From Selenomonadaceae bacterium (GTDB lineage Bacteria > Bacillota > Negativicutes > Selenomonadales > Selenomonadaceae), in NCBI GenBank assembly GCA_017634675.1, contig JAGBMX010000015.1, forward strand, positions 1-48,672: a stretch of DNA of 48,672 nt, read 5' to 3'. The notes under the pieces were generated by a model, which did no database searches, was not told the origin of the DNA, and worked only from the letters and a program-made list of their open reading frames with translations. Numbering within the stretch: position 1 is the stretch's first letter; each line of letters begins with the position of its first letter. Shown in pieces: positions 1-7,417 of the stretch. The position numbers and the translations under genes were made by a program.

Positions 1-142
1 GGGAGGCACTCGGATTGCGACTTTTGAGCCAAAAAATTTCAATATTTCCTCAAACCAAGCCCCCCTCTTAGAGGGGGGTAGGGGGGAGTTCCCCCTGACG
101 ATAGGTGACAATTGGGAGCAACAATAATAAGTCTACAGTCTG
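1..142 (+). repeat. Repeat family VI, left copy
   Basis: This stretch reappears in inverted orientation at 48532-48661 with only scattered differences. It contains a C-run/G-run hairpin around 61-80 and ends with TAATAAGTCTAC. Bases 143-193 hold only AT-rich sequence and the ribosome binding site of the first gene. Having the same repeat at both ends of the window suggests an assembly break at a dispersed repeat. No transposase is seen. Confidence 0.85.
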
Positions 143-193
143 TATAAATTTAATCATTACAATTTTAAAACGTATTCAAAAGAAGGTGTTTGA

Positions 194-2398
194 ATGAAAG
201 TTCCATTTCGGCTTAACATTTACCGTCGCATACTTTTAATGATGTTTACTTGCAGCTTGGTTTCTCTCGTAATTTTAAGCGCCATAGCCATTTCAAGTAT
301 GTTCGACATAAAGGAAACGGCGGTTAAAACCGGGCTTGACATCGGCAACGCTGCCGTATCTGAAAGCAGTTCCGCTTTAGAAGTGCTTTCAAACGACAGC
401 ATGGAAAAACTGGCAAAAGACAAATCCCACATGATTGAGCTTAGCTTAGAGAGCATCAAACAAAACGTAACGACCGTTTCGAATCAAATGACGGATATTA
501 TGTCAAATCCGGAGAAATATCCTCATCGCTCCGTGGCGGAGCCTGATAAGAAAAATGCGGGAACCATAGTTCCTCAGCTTATGTATTCCGCAAGCGTACA
601 AAATCGCACGTCGCTGTCGAATGAAATAGCACGGGCGGCAAATATACAGGATTTTTTGACGCAGATGAACGCGTCAAGTCCCGTGATAGCTTCTTCTTAT
701 GTGGCTTCTAAGAACGGTTTCATCATAATGGCGGATAAAATTTCCGATCGAAAATTTGCGGAAGGTTCAAGCGTCCCCGCGCCTTATGAGGCGTTTGCCC
801 GCCCGTGGTACAAAAAAGCCATGGCGGAAAATCGTTTGATATTCACGGATGTGGTAAACGACATTCACGGAGGGGGACTTTGCATTATCTGCGCCGCTCC
901 GTATAAAGCCAACGGCGAATTTGCCGGTGTGGTCGGCATGGGTTCGTACCTTCGGGAAATCAATCAAATCGTTTTGGACACGAAAGTGGGCAATACGGGT
1001 TTCGGCTTTGTGCTGAATCAAAAGGGAACTATTCTTTTTTCGCCTATAAACGGGGGAATAATGGCTGCGGATACCAATGTTGATTTAAGACATGCGGCAG
1101 AATCCACCATAGCCGAGATGGCGAACCGAATGGTTGCGGGGGAAACGGGGCATTTGCCGGTAACTGTCGGAAGCCATAATTATTACGTCGCCTTTGCGCC
1201 CATGCCGGATCTCGGCTGGAGCTTTGGCATAATGATAGAAGAAGACGAAGCTATGGCTTTTGTGACTAAAAGTCGCGATGCAATACAAGGCGAAGTCGGT
1301 AATTTGACGGCGGACATGGATAAGCAATTAGACCGCGCCATACTTTATATAACGCTTATCGTTCTCGCTTTTATAGCTGTAGTTTCATATATTGCGTACC
1401 GTATGGCGGGGAGTTTTGTGCGTCCGATTAAGCAACTCACCAATGGAGTGCAAAATATTGTCGTTGAAATTGATGAAAATAAAAATAAAAAAGAGTTCAC
1501 TATTGAGAATAAACTGGATATAAAAACCGGTGATGAAATTGAAGATTTGGCTTCGTCATTCAATATCATGACGGACGAGCTTCAAACGTATATGCGAAAC
1601 CTTAAAACCGTAACGGCAGAAAGGGAGCGTATTGCAACCGAGCTTTCCGTCGCCGCCAATATTCAGGAAAGTATGTTGCCCAAAATCGCCCCTGCTTTTC
1701 CGCAAAGGACGGATTTTGACATTTATGCGACTATGGATCCCGCAAAAGAAGTGGGCGGGGATTTCTACGATTTTTATCTTTTGGACGAAAATCATCTTTT
1801 TGTCGTCGTTGCGGACGTGTCGGGCAAAGGCGTTGCGGCTGCTCTCTTCATGGTTATCGTTAAGATTATATTGAAAAATTTTGCCCTGACTAGGGGGCTT
1901 ACAAGCGAACTTGCGTCAGTGGTAAGCGCCGCTAACGATCAACTTTATCAAAACAACGACGCAATGATGTTTGTAACCGCTTTTGTGGGGATATTGGATC
2001 TGGATTCCGGCAAATTCTCCTTTGTCAATGCGGGACATAACCCGCCTTTGATTTATCGCGCAAAAGACAATCAATTTACTTATTTGGATGTTAAGCGTAA
2101 TTTCGTTATGGGCGGTATGGACGAACTTGATTATAATGGTCAGGAACTCACCCTTAATCCCGGAGATAAATTATTCCTTTATACCGATGGGGTAACGGAA
2201 GCGTTAAACGAGAATGACGAAATGTTCGGCGAAGACAATTTGCTTTCCTCTTTGAATACGGCGGACACAAGCAATATATCTCTTATCGAACTTTTAAAGC
2301 ATGTCAAAAAGTCGCTTAAAAAGCACGTTCAAAATGCGCCTCAATCCGACGATATAACAATGCTCGGTCTGTCTTATTACGGAAACAAAGACGCATAA
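194..2398 (+). CDS. Membrane sensor phosphatase: dCache-like sensor, HAMP, SpoIIE/RsbU-type PP2C domain
   Basis: The 734-residue product has a first membrane segment at about residues 10-33 and a large extracytoplasmic region that looks like a dCache sensor (RPWYKKAMAENR, then GVVGMGSYLREI). A second membrane segment lies at about 380-403, followed by a HAMP region, a short helical linker (ELSVAANIQESMLPK) and a C-terminal SpoIIE-type PP2C phosphatase from about 500. The metal-binding signatures EVGGDFYDFY, VADVSGKGVAAALFM and LYTDGVTEA are intact, so an active serine/threonine phosphatase is likely. By family knowledge such proteins dephosphorylate anti-sigma-factor antagonists in response to an external ligand; no sigma-factor partner is visible here. 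A GAAGGTG ribosome binding site supports the ATG at 194. Confidence 0.9.
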   Translation: MKVPFRLNIYRRILLMMFTCSLVSLVILSAIAISSMFDIKETAVKTGLDIGNAAVSESSSALEVLSNDSMEKLAKDKSHMIELSLESIKQNVTTVSNQMTDIMSNPEKYPHRSVAEPDKKNAGTIVPQLMYSASVQNRTSLSNEIARAANIQDFLTQMNASSPVIASSYVASKNGFIIMADKISDRKFAEGSSVPAPYEAFARPWYKKAMAENRLIFTDVVNDIHGGGLCIICAAPYKANGEFAGVVGMGSYLREINQIVLDTKVGNTGFGFVLNQKGTILFSPINGGIMAADTNVDLRHAAESTIAEMANRMVAGETGHLPVTVGSHNYYVAFAPMPDLGWSFGIMIEEDEAMAFVTKSRDAIQGEVGNLTADMDKQLDRAILYITLIVLAFIAVVSYIAYRMAGSFVRPIKQLTNGVQNIVVEIDENKNKKEFTIENKLDIKTGDEIEDLASSFNIMTDELQTYMRNLKTVTAERERIATELSVAANIQESMLPKIAPAFPQRTDFDIYATMDPAKEVGGDFYDFYLLDENHLFVVVADVSGKGVAAALFMVIVKIILKNFALTRGLTSELASVVSAANDQLYQNNDAMMFVTAFVGILDLDSGKFSFVNAGHNPPLIYRAKDNQFTYLDVKRNFVMGGMDELDYNGQELTLNPGDKLFLYTDGVTEALNENDEMFGEDNLLSSLNTADTSNISLIELLKHVKKSLKKHVQNAPQSDDITMLGLSYYGNKDA

Positions 2399-2430
2399 AT
2401 ACGAAAAATCCACACCGTTACAAAAAACCT

Positions 2431-2668
2431 GTTACTATTCACGGGTAAACTTTGCTCTCCTATAAAAAGTATGCGCCCGAGGCAACGTTGCCACCTCTCC
2501 GCCCTTCGGGCACCTCCCCTTTCAGTGGAGGCTCTCTTGTTTTGCTGTAGTGCCTTCCCTGAAAGGGGAGTGGGACCGCGAAGCGGTGGAGAGGTCCTCT
2601 GTGAACGGCACTAATTCGCCTTTCGCATCACCGTGTTGTACTACTCGTGAATAGTAGTGAATAGTAAC
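2431..2668 (+). mobile_element. MITE-like element, family III copy 1 (complete)
   Basis: The 238-bp element begins GTTACTATTCAC and ends with the exact inverse GTGAATAGTAAC. Its core is an imperfect palindrome (CCGCCCTTCGGGCACCTCCC against GGGACCGCGAAGCGG). It has no coding capacity, which fits a non-autonomous element mobilised in trans. It fills most of the 330-base gap between the sensor phosphatase and bioB, so the bioB promoter must lie in the last ~60 bases, in the element, or further upstream. No clear flanking direct repeat is seen for this copy. Confidence 0.8.
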
Positions 2669-2728
2669 CTTTATTTATTTTATACCACATATTTTGCTTT
2701 TTCAATAAAATTTTACGGAGGAATAACC

Positions 2729-3688
2729 ATGACCGCTATAAATCTTGCAAAAGAGGTAATCGAGGGTCATCGCATAAAGCGCGGCGACGATACCTCTTAT
2801 TTTGCGACATTGCCGCTTGACGAGCTTATGGAGGGCGCAAAGATTATACAAGAGCATTTTTGCGGCAATCACATTGATTTTTGCACAATTATAAACGCCA
2901 GAAGCGGACGTTGCGGCGAAAACTGCAAATACTGCGCCCAAGCCGCTTGCCATAACACCGGTATCGATGAGTATGGCTTTTTGCCTAAAGAGGAGATTAT
3001 AAAAAACGCTAAAGCGAACGAAGAAGCTGGCGTCAATCGTTTTGCAATGGTAACATCCGGCAGAGCGCTTGGCGGAGAAGAATTTGACAAGGCTATCGAA
3101 ACTTACAAAGAGATGAAGGAAACCTTAAAAATAGCTCTCTGCGCTTCGCACGGCATTTTGACAAGGGAACAGTTTAAACGCTTGAGAGAAGCAGGAGTCA
3201 CGAGTTACCACCATAACATCGAAACGTCTAAACGATTTTTCCCCGAAATTTGCACAACGCACACTTACGAGGACAGGATTAACACTATAAAAACAGCGAC
3301 CGAAGAAGGGTTAAGCGTGTGTTCGGGCGGTATAATCGGCATGGGAGAAACCTTTGAGGACAGAATAGACATGGCGATAAGTCTTTCGGAGCTTAACATC
3401 AAATCAATCCCCATAAACGCCCTTATGCCCATAAAAGGCACGGCGCTGGAAAATCGCAAAACTTTGGAGGCAGACGAAATTTTGCGAACTATAGCAATGT
3501 TTCGCTACATAAACCCCGAAGCGAACATTCGGCTTGCGGCGGGAAGAAAACTCTTGCCCGAAAACGGCAAAACCGCCTTTATTCACGGCGCATCAGCTTC
3601 CATTACGGGAAATATGCTGACAACTTCCGGCACTACCATAAAAGAGGATATGGCGATGATTAAGGATTTGGGGCTTAAGAATAAGTGA
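2729..3688 (+). CDS. bioB: Biotin synthase (radical SAM)
   Basis: The 319-residue product catalyses the last step of biotin synthesis, inserting sulfur into dethiobiotin. The radical SAM cluster motif CxxxCxxC is seen as CGENCKYC (Cys62, 66, 69), followed by AQAACHNTGI. Length and the GIIGMGET segment fit BioB. The start is set at 2729, where TTACGGAGGAATAACC gives an excellent ribosome binding site; an upstream in-frame extension to 2657 is AT-rich and has none. No bioA, bioD or bioF is nearby, so the gene is isolated from its pathway. It is followed 33 bases later by an exported-protein gene that may be cotranscribed. Confidence 0.93.
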   Translation: MTAINLAKEVIEGHRIKRGDDTSYFATLPLDELMEGAKIIQEHFCGNHIDFCTIINARSGRCGENCKYCAQAACHNTGIDEYGFLPKEEIIKNAKANEEAGVNRFAMVTSGRALGGEEFDKAIETYKEMKETLKIALCASHGILTREQFKRLREAGVTSYHHNIETSKRFFPEICTTHTYEDRINTIKTATEEGLSVCSGGIIGMGETFEDRIDMAISLSELNIKSIPINALMPIKGTALENRKTLEADEILRTIAMFRYINPEANIRLAAGRKLLPENGKTAFIHGASASITGNMLTTSGTTIKEDMAMIKDLGLKNK

Positions 3689-3721
3689 AGACGGCTAAAA
3701 AATCCACAAAGAGGCTAACAG

Positions 3722-4303
3722 ATGAAAAAGATAGTTGTTTTATTTATGGCGTTTATAGTGCTTATATCGACCGCAACCGCAGCGCCGGCAAAAAAAGGTG
3801 CGCCAAAGCAACAGGGAAATGTGGTAATGCAGGGAAAACCTATCCCGGGGGAGCTTCGGGAGGGAACTTTTGCCGTTAAACTGGGAGATACGATAGAAAA
3901 ATCGCTGAAATTTTTTGGGCAGCCTAGGGTAATATTGGCAAACGGGGAAAGTTATACATGGCGGTCAAGGATTGATTTAAACAGTCCGGAGCTTGTGATA
4001 AAGCTAAAACCCAGCAAGGTAATATGGACGATAGTTGCGGATCATTTGCCAATGATAAAAACGCCGGAAGGTATCGGATTCGGTTCGACGAAAGAGGAGA
4101 TTGAAGCGGTATACGGCAAGAGCAAAGGATATGTAACGCCTAACGGAGACATTATAGTTTCCTATGGAGGCGATCCTATTCATTCGCCTTTCATGCGATT
4201 TAGGCTGACGGGAGATAAAGAAAAGCGTGTAACGTATATGATAATCGGGCATTACGACGTGGATAAAAAGGGGAAGAGCGGGAAAGGTAAAAAGAAAAAA
4301 TAA
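3722..4303 (+). CDS. Exported protein of unknown function with lysine-rich tail
   Basis: The 193-residue product starts with a clear signal peptide (MKKIVVLFMAFIVLISTATA, probable cleavage after ATA). The mature part has two similar stretches: TFAVKLGDTIEKSLKFFGQP and GIGFGSTKEEIEAVYGKS. Both have a 'G(D/S)T...E.....(F/Y)G' pattern, as in small periplasmic or cell-wall proteins with duplicated SmpA-like or DUF4309-like units; that resemblance is by eye. The C-terminus is a lysine-rich run (KKGKSGKGKKKK), possibly for binding nucleic acid or anionic envelope polymers. I do not recognise a function. It lies just after bioB, and no terminator hairpin is visible after its stop. Confidence 0.75.
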   Translation: MKKIVVLFMAFIVLISTATAAPAKKGAPKQQGNVVMQGKPIPGELREGTFAVKLGDTIEKSLKFFGQPRVILANGESYTWRSRIDLNSPELVIKLKPSKVIWTIVADHLPMIKTPEGIGFGSTKEEIEAVYGKSKGYVTPNGDIIVSYGGDPIHSPFMRFRLTGDKEKRVTYMIIGHYDVDKKGKSGKGKKKK

Positions 4304-4328
4304 AAAATAAAAATTTTTCAAAAAATTC

Positions 4329-4357
4329 TTGCACACAATTTTTAAATATGTTATAAT
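4329..4357 (+). promoter_or_regulatory. Strong sigma-A-type promoter of the untranslated RNA
   Basis: The -35 box TTGCAC is at 4329-4334 and a perfect -10 box TATAAT at 4352-4357, separated by exactly 17 bases. Transcription should start near 4364. No coding sequence follows for about 340 bases. Confidence 0.8.
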
Positions 4358-4363
4358 TTGCAC

Positions 4364-4690
4364 AACAAAGAAAGAGGAAAGGGCAAGGATTTATGCGCAG
4401 GGTTCTTGTCAGCCGAAACAGGCTCTTCTTTTCGGATTTGGGAAAGGACGGGATGTCTATTGATGAATGGGAGGAAGTATTCCGCCTGAACGATGTGTGC
4501 TCCTTGTGAAGATAGAGAATTCCATCGAGGCAGAGGAGATGCCCGTTTAAAGACATGAAGAGCGTATTTGTTAGGGCAGTTGAGAGTCCCGAGGCTATAT
4601 GGAGAGCAAAACGCACCGTCATCGGACAGAAGGAACATAATGGTCTTTTCCACGGATAGGCGAGGCTTCGATTGTGAAGTCTCGCTTTTT
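4364..4690 (+). ncRNA. Unidentified ~327-nt structured RNA or attenuating leader
   Basis: Transcription from the promoter at 4329-4357 crosses a region with no convincing open frame. It ends at a terminator hairpin (GCGAGGCTTC pairing with GAAGTCTCGC, 4659-4684) followed by a T run. Visible pairings include GGAAAGGAC (4441-4449) with GTCTTTTCC (4642-4650), nine pairs across ~190 bases, and local hairpins near 4412-4435 and 4473-4483. CGAGGC occurs three times. I see no T-box AGGGTGGTACCGCG, no RNase P GAGGAAAGTCC, no SRP tetraloop region, no tmRNA tag, and no TPP, SAM or cobalamin core. The terminator ends just before the ribosome binding site of the gene at 4707, so it may be a cis-acting attenuator, or a free RNA with read-through. 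Confidence 0.6.
4659..4690 (+). terminator. Intrinsic terminator directly ahead of the gene at 4707
   Basis: GCGAGGCTTC and GAAGTCTCGC form a 10-pair stem with one G-U pair and a six-base loop, followed by a run of T residues. The ribosome binding site GAAGGAG begins only a few bases later. Confidence 0.8.
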
Positions 4691-4706
4691 TTTGAAGGAG
4701 AATGAT

Positions 4707-5177
4707 ATGAAGCAATTTTTGACAATATTTGGGGTTCTCCTTATTATGATTGGAATATTCGGAATATCGTATACATATAATGTTGACCATAGGAACGCAG
4801 AGCACTTATCCGCCTATTGTACCATAGATTTTCAAAGCTCCAGAAACGAAGACGGTAAATTAGAAGGCGCAGTCATGAGTCTTTGGGATTATCGTTACGA
4901 TGCGGCAAAGCTGGAGCGTCGCGCGACTCTCTACACCGACGGGGACGTTTGGGAAATGGTTGCAACCGTCAAACAAACCGAGCCTAAGGAAGGGGATGAA
5001 GAGCACCCCTTTCAAAGAGAAAATAAACTCTTTGTGGAACTACCCAAGTCCTCACTAGCTGCAATTCGAAAAGCCGACGAAGTTAGATTTCGATTTTATT
5101 ACGACAACGGACAAGTGATAGATCTTCCGCTTAATGCGCCGGATCTTGAATATTGGAAAAAACAGTTAATACCTTAA
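4707..5177 (+). CDS. Small membrane-anchored protein of unknown function
   Basis: The 156-residue product has a single N-terminal hydrophobic segment (FLTIFGVLLIMIGIFGISYT, uncleaved anchor or signal) and a soluble domain rich in aromatic and acidic residues (RFRFYYDNGQVIDLPLN). I do not recognise the family. The ATG at 4707 is chosen because GAAGGAG lies 6 bases upstream; an in-frame ATG at 4674 falls inside the preceding terminator stem. The gene has no promoter of its own that I can see, so its expression should depend on read-through of the terminator at 4659-4690. It ends in the bidirectional terminator shared with rpmB. Confidence 0.75.
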   Translation: MKQFLTIFGVLLIMIGIFGISYTYNVDHRNAEHLSAYCTIDFQSSRNEDGKLEGAVMSLWDYRYDAAKLERRATLYTDGDVWEMVATVKQTEPKEGDEEHPFQRENKLFVELPKSSLAAIRKADEVRFRFYYDNGQVIDLPLNAPDLEYWKKQLIP

Positions 5178-5186
5178 TTTGCAACA

Positions 5187-5212
5187 AAAAAAGCTGCCTG
5201 GGCAGCTTTTTT
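5187..5212. terminator. Bidirectional terminator between the gene at 4707 and rpmB
   Basis: AAGCTGCC-TG-GGCAGCTT is a perfect 8-pair stem flanked by A and T runs on opposite sides, so it can terminate both converging transcripts. It abuts the rpmB stop codon. Confidence 0.85.
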
Positions 5213-5402
5213 AAATTGCGCGCACAACTTTTCCCGAGCGAAGGCAACGAGTGCAGACGTTAATGCGCTTAACTTCACCGTCTATCATAGCGCGGACGCG
5301 CTGAATATTTGGCTTAAACACGCGTTTTGTCTTTAAGTGAGAGTGACTGACATTCATTCCGGCGCGTTTTGTTTTATTGCAAATTTCGCATACGCAAGCC
5401 AT
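5211..5402 (-). CDS. rpmB: 50S ribosomal protein L28
   Basis: The 63-residue protein is a structural part of the large ribosomal subunit. The sequence has the family signature (RAGMNVSHSHLKTKRVFKPN, then VKRINVCTRCLRSGKVVRA). It is a zinc-binding type: CEIC near the N-terminus and CTRC near the C-terminus supply CxxC pairs. Length is normal. A strong ribosome binding site (AGGAGGTG) sits 5-6 bases before the ATG. It is a single-gene unit, transcribed towards the shared terminator. Confidence 0.97.
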   Translation of the reverse strand: MACVCEICNKTKRAGMNVSHSHLKTKRVFKPNIQRVRAMIDGEVKRINVCTRCLRSGKVVRAI

Positions 5403-5488
5403 GGGAACACCTCCTAGATACAGTCGATTAGAACGAAACTATATTAGCATAATTTTTCGGGTTTTGCAAACATTTTTTGAATTTCCTC

Positions 5489-5517
5489 TTGACAAAACTT
5501 TTCCGTTAAAATACAAT
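5489..5517 (+). promoter_or_regulatory. Promoter of the serine tRNA gene
   Basis: The -35 box TTGACA (5489-5494) and -10 box TACAAT (5512-5517) are 17 bases apart. The mature tRNA begins 11 bases downstream of the -10 box. Confidence 0.85.
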
Positions 5518-5528
5518 ATCATCGTTAC

Positions 5529-5615
5529 GGAGGGGTGTCCGAGCGGTTTAAGGAGCCGGTCTTGAAAACCGGTGATGCGTCAGCACCGTGGGTTCGAATC
5601 CCACCCCCTCCGCCA
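5529..5615 (+). tRNA. tRNA-Ser(UGA)
   Basis: The cloverleaf is complete with an encoded CCA. The acceptor stem GGAGGGG pairs with CCCCTCC, the anticodon arm CCGGT-CTTGAAA-ACCGG carries TGA at 5563-5565, the variable arm (TGATGCGTCAGCA) is long as expected for serine, and the T arm contains GTTCGAATC. It has its own promoter and terminator. Confidence 0.98.
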
Positions 5616-5622
5616 TGATTTT

Positions 5623-5645
5623 TCCCGCATTGGCGGGATTTTTTT
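5623..5645 (+). terminator. Terminator of the tRNA-Ser transcript
   Basis: TCCCGC-ATTG-GCGGGA forms a short strong stem followed by seven T residues, eight bases after the tRNA. Confidence 0.85.
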
Positions 5646-5660
5646 GTGTAGGTGATTTTT

Positions 5661-6452
5661 GTGGAAATTCTTTTGTTTTTGGCTCTCGGCGCATTTGTCG
5701 GGGTGTTCGGCTCACTTGTGGGCATAGGCGGCGGGCTTATCTGCGTGCCTGTCTTTATTTTTTTCCTGTCTGAAGGAAGCGTTTTCCCCTATTTTAAAAC
5801 AGCGGCGGAAATTACGGGAACTTCTCTCTTTATCGTATTTATAAACGCTTTTTCAGGCGCCGTCGCTTATATCAGACAAAAACGCATTATGTATTCGGCG
5901 GCTGTTCCATTTGCTCTTGCAACTCTTCCCGGCGCATTTTTAGGCTCGTACATAGTGGATAAATTTTCCTTTGAAATGCTTAATTTTTATTATGGAATTT
6001 TTATGGGGGTAATGGCTGTTCTTATCTTCATAAATTCTCGAAAAAAGAAGCGCGAAGACGTTTTGGAATTGCCCGATGATTTTACCTACAACAGGGGAAT
6101 CGGCATAACAGCCAGCATGGGGGTGGGGTTTTTATCGAGTATTTTTGGCGTCGGAGGCGGCATCATTCATGTGCCGCTTATGGTTTATTTGCTAAACTTC
6201 CCCGTGCATATAGCGACCGCAACCTCTTGCTTTATCCTTATGATTTCTTCATTGGGCGGCACCGTCACTCACTTTATGCTAAGTCACATCGTATGGATCC
6301 CCGCCGTTGCAATAAGCGTAGGCGCAGCCATTGGCGCTCAAATAGGAGCAAAATTATCGAGAAAAACCAAATCCAAAACCATCCTTACAATCTTAGCCAT
6401 ATCAATGTTATTAGTCAGCATAAGATTGATTTTATCGGGGACTTTTAAGTGA
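5661..6452 (+). CDS. TSUP family (TauE/SafE) membrane permease
   Basis: The 263-residue product is an integral membrane protein with about eight predicted helices. It has the duplicated TSUP signature: GSLVGIGGGLICVPV in the first half and SSIFGVGGGIIHVPLM in the second. By family it is likely to export or import a small anion such as sulfite, sulfoacetate or a related sulfur compound; the substrate cannot be read from sequence. I place the start at GTG 5661, six bases after TAGGTGA, rather than GTG 5652, which overlaps that site. It follows the tRNA terminator, and a triplex-type repeat unit begins about five bases after its stop. Confidence 0.9.
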   Translation: MEILLFLALGAFVGVFGSLVGIGGGLICVPVFIFFLSEGSVFPYFKTAAEITGTSLFIVFINAFSGAVAYIRQKRIMYSAAVPFALATLPGAFLGSYIVDKFSFEMLNFYYGIFMGVMAVLIFINSRKKKREDVLELPDDFTYNRGIGITASMGVGFLSSIFGVGGGIIHVPLMVYLLNFPVHIATATSCFILMISSLGGTVTHFMLSHIVWIPAVAISVGAAIGAQIGAKLSRKTKSKTILTILAISMLLVSIRLILSGTFK

Positions 6453-6457
6453 AAAAA

Positions 6458-6534
6458 CTTCTTTCTTTCTCTTTCTCTTTTTTGAAAAAAAGAGAAAGAG
6501 AAAGAAAGAAGCAAAGAAAGAGAAAGAGAAAAAA
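6458..6534 (+). repeat. Triplex-type element, unit A1
   Basis: Plus-strand order is pyrimidine arm (6462-6483), GA loop, purine arm (6486-6507) exactly complementary to it, spacer GAAGC, and a second purine arm (6513-6534) that is an exact 22-base mirror image of the first. CTTC at 6458-6461 lengthens the stem. It begins 5 bases after the TSUP stop codon and is followed by the family boundary motif CTTTAATAA. Confidence 0.9.
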
Positions 6535-6584
6535 CTTTAATAAACTTTAAACCCTAGTTTTATTTAAGCTATGATTTTTAGTTT

Positions 6585-6671
6585 GTTAAAGTTTTTTCTT
6601 TCTCTTTTTTCTTTGTTACTTTCTTTTTTCTCTTTCTTTTTTTCAAAAAAGAAAGAGAAAAAAGAAAGTAA
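6585..6671 (+). repeat. Triplex-type element, unit A2
   Basis: Order is boundary motif TTAAAG, pyrimidine arm (6592-6614), spacer GTTAC, mirror pyrimidine arm (6620-6642), TC loop, and complementary purine arm (6645-6667). Mirror and complement are exact over 23 bases. It faces unit A1 in inverted orientation across about 50 AT-rich bases. Its hairpin side lies 10 bases from the stop of the minus-strand gene at 6682. Confidence 0.9.
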
Positions 6672-6681
6672 GAAACTCCCT

Positions 6682-7218
6682 TTAAATATAAAGTTCCAAG
6701 TATCTGGCGCGGCGTTCGGCGGCAAAGATAGGGACGCCGAATTTAGTGGCTAAGTTTTTGCATACGGCGACGGAATTAGGGATGCCTTTAAGGGCTTTGG
6801 TGAACTTTTCTCGAAACATACCTTCGTTCATAAGAATGGCGCAAGCGAGGTTCATGGTGTTTGAGTGATCTTGCACTTCGCTGTTGGTAAAAAGGCTCTC
6901 GTGATCGCCCTCGATATCTTTGTTTATTAGGTAAAAAGCGACTTGGTAGATAGTGGCGAAACGCTGCTCGGCTTCGTTTTTGCTTGCGTTTACCATTATG
7001 CTTTCGGTTGAATCCGCAAAGGGATTTTCAGAGTTGTTTATCTTAAACTTAGAATATACCGGCGCTGCCAAATTAAGCGCAGGCGCTACCCTTAAACCTG
7101 CCGCAGCGACCAATCTCGTCACCGACGGCTTATAGCACGGTTCTATCTGCGCATCCTCCAATATTCCTTCCGCCAATCGATTTATCTCGATATGCGACAT
7201 CTCGTGTTGTATTTCCAT
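6682..7218 (-). CDS. ImmA/IrrE-like protein lacking the catalytic residues
   Basis: The 178-residue product follows the ImmA/IrrE (DUF955) metallopeptidase layout: an N-terminal helix (INRLAEGILEDAQI), then SIMVNASKNEAEQRF, then the helix that normally holds HExxH, then a helix like EANRFAAELLMP, and a C-terminal FGVPIFAAERRARYL. The expected AHELGH is IYQVAF here, and the third-ligand glutamate helix reads NTMNLACAILM, so the zinc site is gone. A chance HEMSH occurs at residues 5-9, before the domain. If folded it is a pseudo-peptidase, perhaps retained for binding a repressor. No Xre-type repressor gene is adjacent. The family call is by eye. Confidence 0.65.
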   Translation of the reverse strand: MEIQHEMSHIEINRLAEGILEDAQIEPCYKPSVTRLVAAAGLRVAPALNLAAPVYSKFKINNSENPFADSTESIMVNASKNEAEQRFATIYQVAFYLINKDIEGDHESLFTNSEVQDHSNTMNLACAILMNEGMFREKFTKALKGIPNSVAVCKNLATKFGVPIFAAERRARYLELYI

Positions 7219-7360
7219 TAGGCTTGACCTACTTTCTCATAATTTGACAACTGCTACTTCATAGTGAAATTCGACAACAAAAAGTTTTTTCCTGCTTGCT
7301 TTTTATTTTTCTTTGTGATGAAATTTTGCGAAAAATTTTACCGATAATGGCAACTCCATC

Positions 7361-7393
7361 TTGACGCTAATGACATAATTATGGCATAATTAT
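7361..7393 (+). promoter_or_regulatory. Promoter and probable autoregulatory operator of the Phd/ParE-type pair
   Basis: TTGACG (7361-7366) and CATAAT (7385-7390) are 18 bases apart. The spacer and -10 region contain two copies of the palindrome ATAATTAT (7375-7382 and 7386-7393), 11 bases centre to centre. Phd/YefM antitoxins typically bind such paired palindromes over the promoter; that role is inferred. Confidence 0.55.
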
Positions 7394-7417
7394 CACATAA
7401 TAAAAGGAGATGATGAT

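Noticed and set aside
4364-4690. Leader RNA as RNase P RNA, tmRNA, SRP RNA or T-box
   Set aside because: The defining conserved strings of each (GAGGAAAGTCC, tag-peptide frame with a tRNA-like end, SRP tetraloop helix, AGGGTGGTACCGCG) are absent.
4351-4725. Minus-strand 124-codon frame over the unidentified RNA
   Set aside because: It has no ribosome binding site, crosses the plus-strand promoter and terminator, and its composition resembles no protein family I know.
6458-6671. Polypyrimidine hairpins as ordinary intrinsic terminators
   Set aside because: They lack a GC-rich stem followed by a U run in the direction of the adjacent genes, and a terminator does not explain the exact mirror arm.
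6571-6753. Phe/Ser/Lys-rich plus-strand frame over triplex unit A2
   Set aside because: It is only the translation of the polypyrimidine and polypurine arms; similar frames arise over the other units.
7234-7246. Second promoter (TTTGACAAC) upstream of the toxin-antitoxin pair
   Set aside because: I found no -10 box at a suitable distance on either strand.
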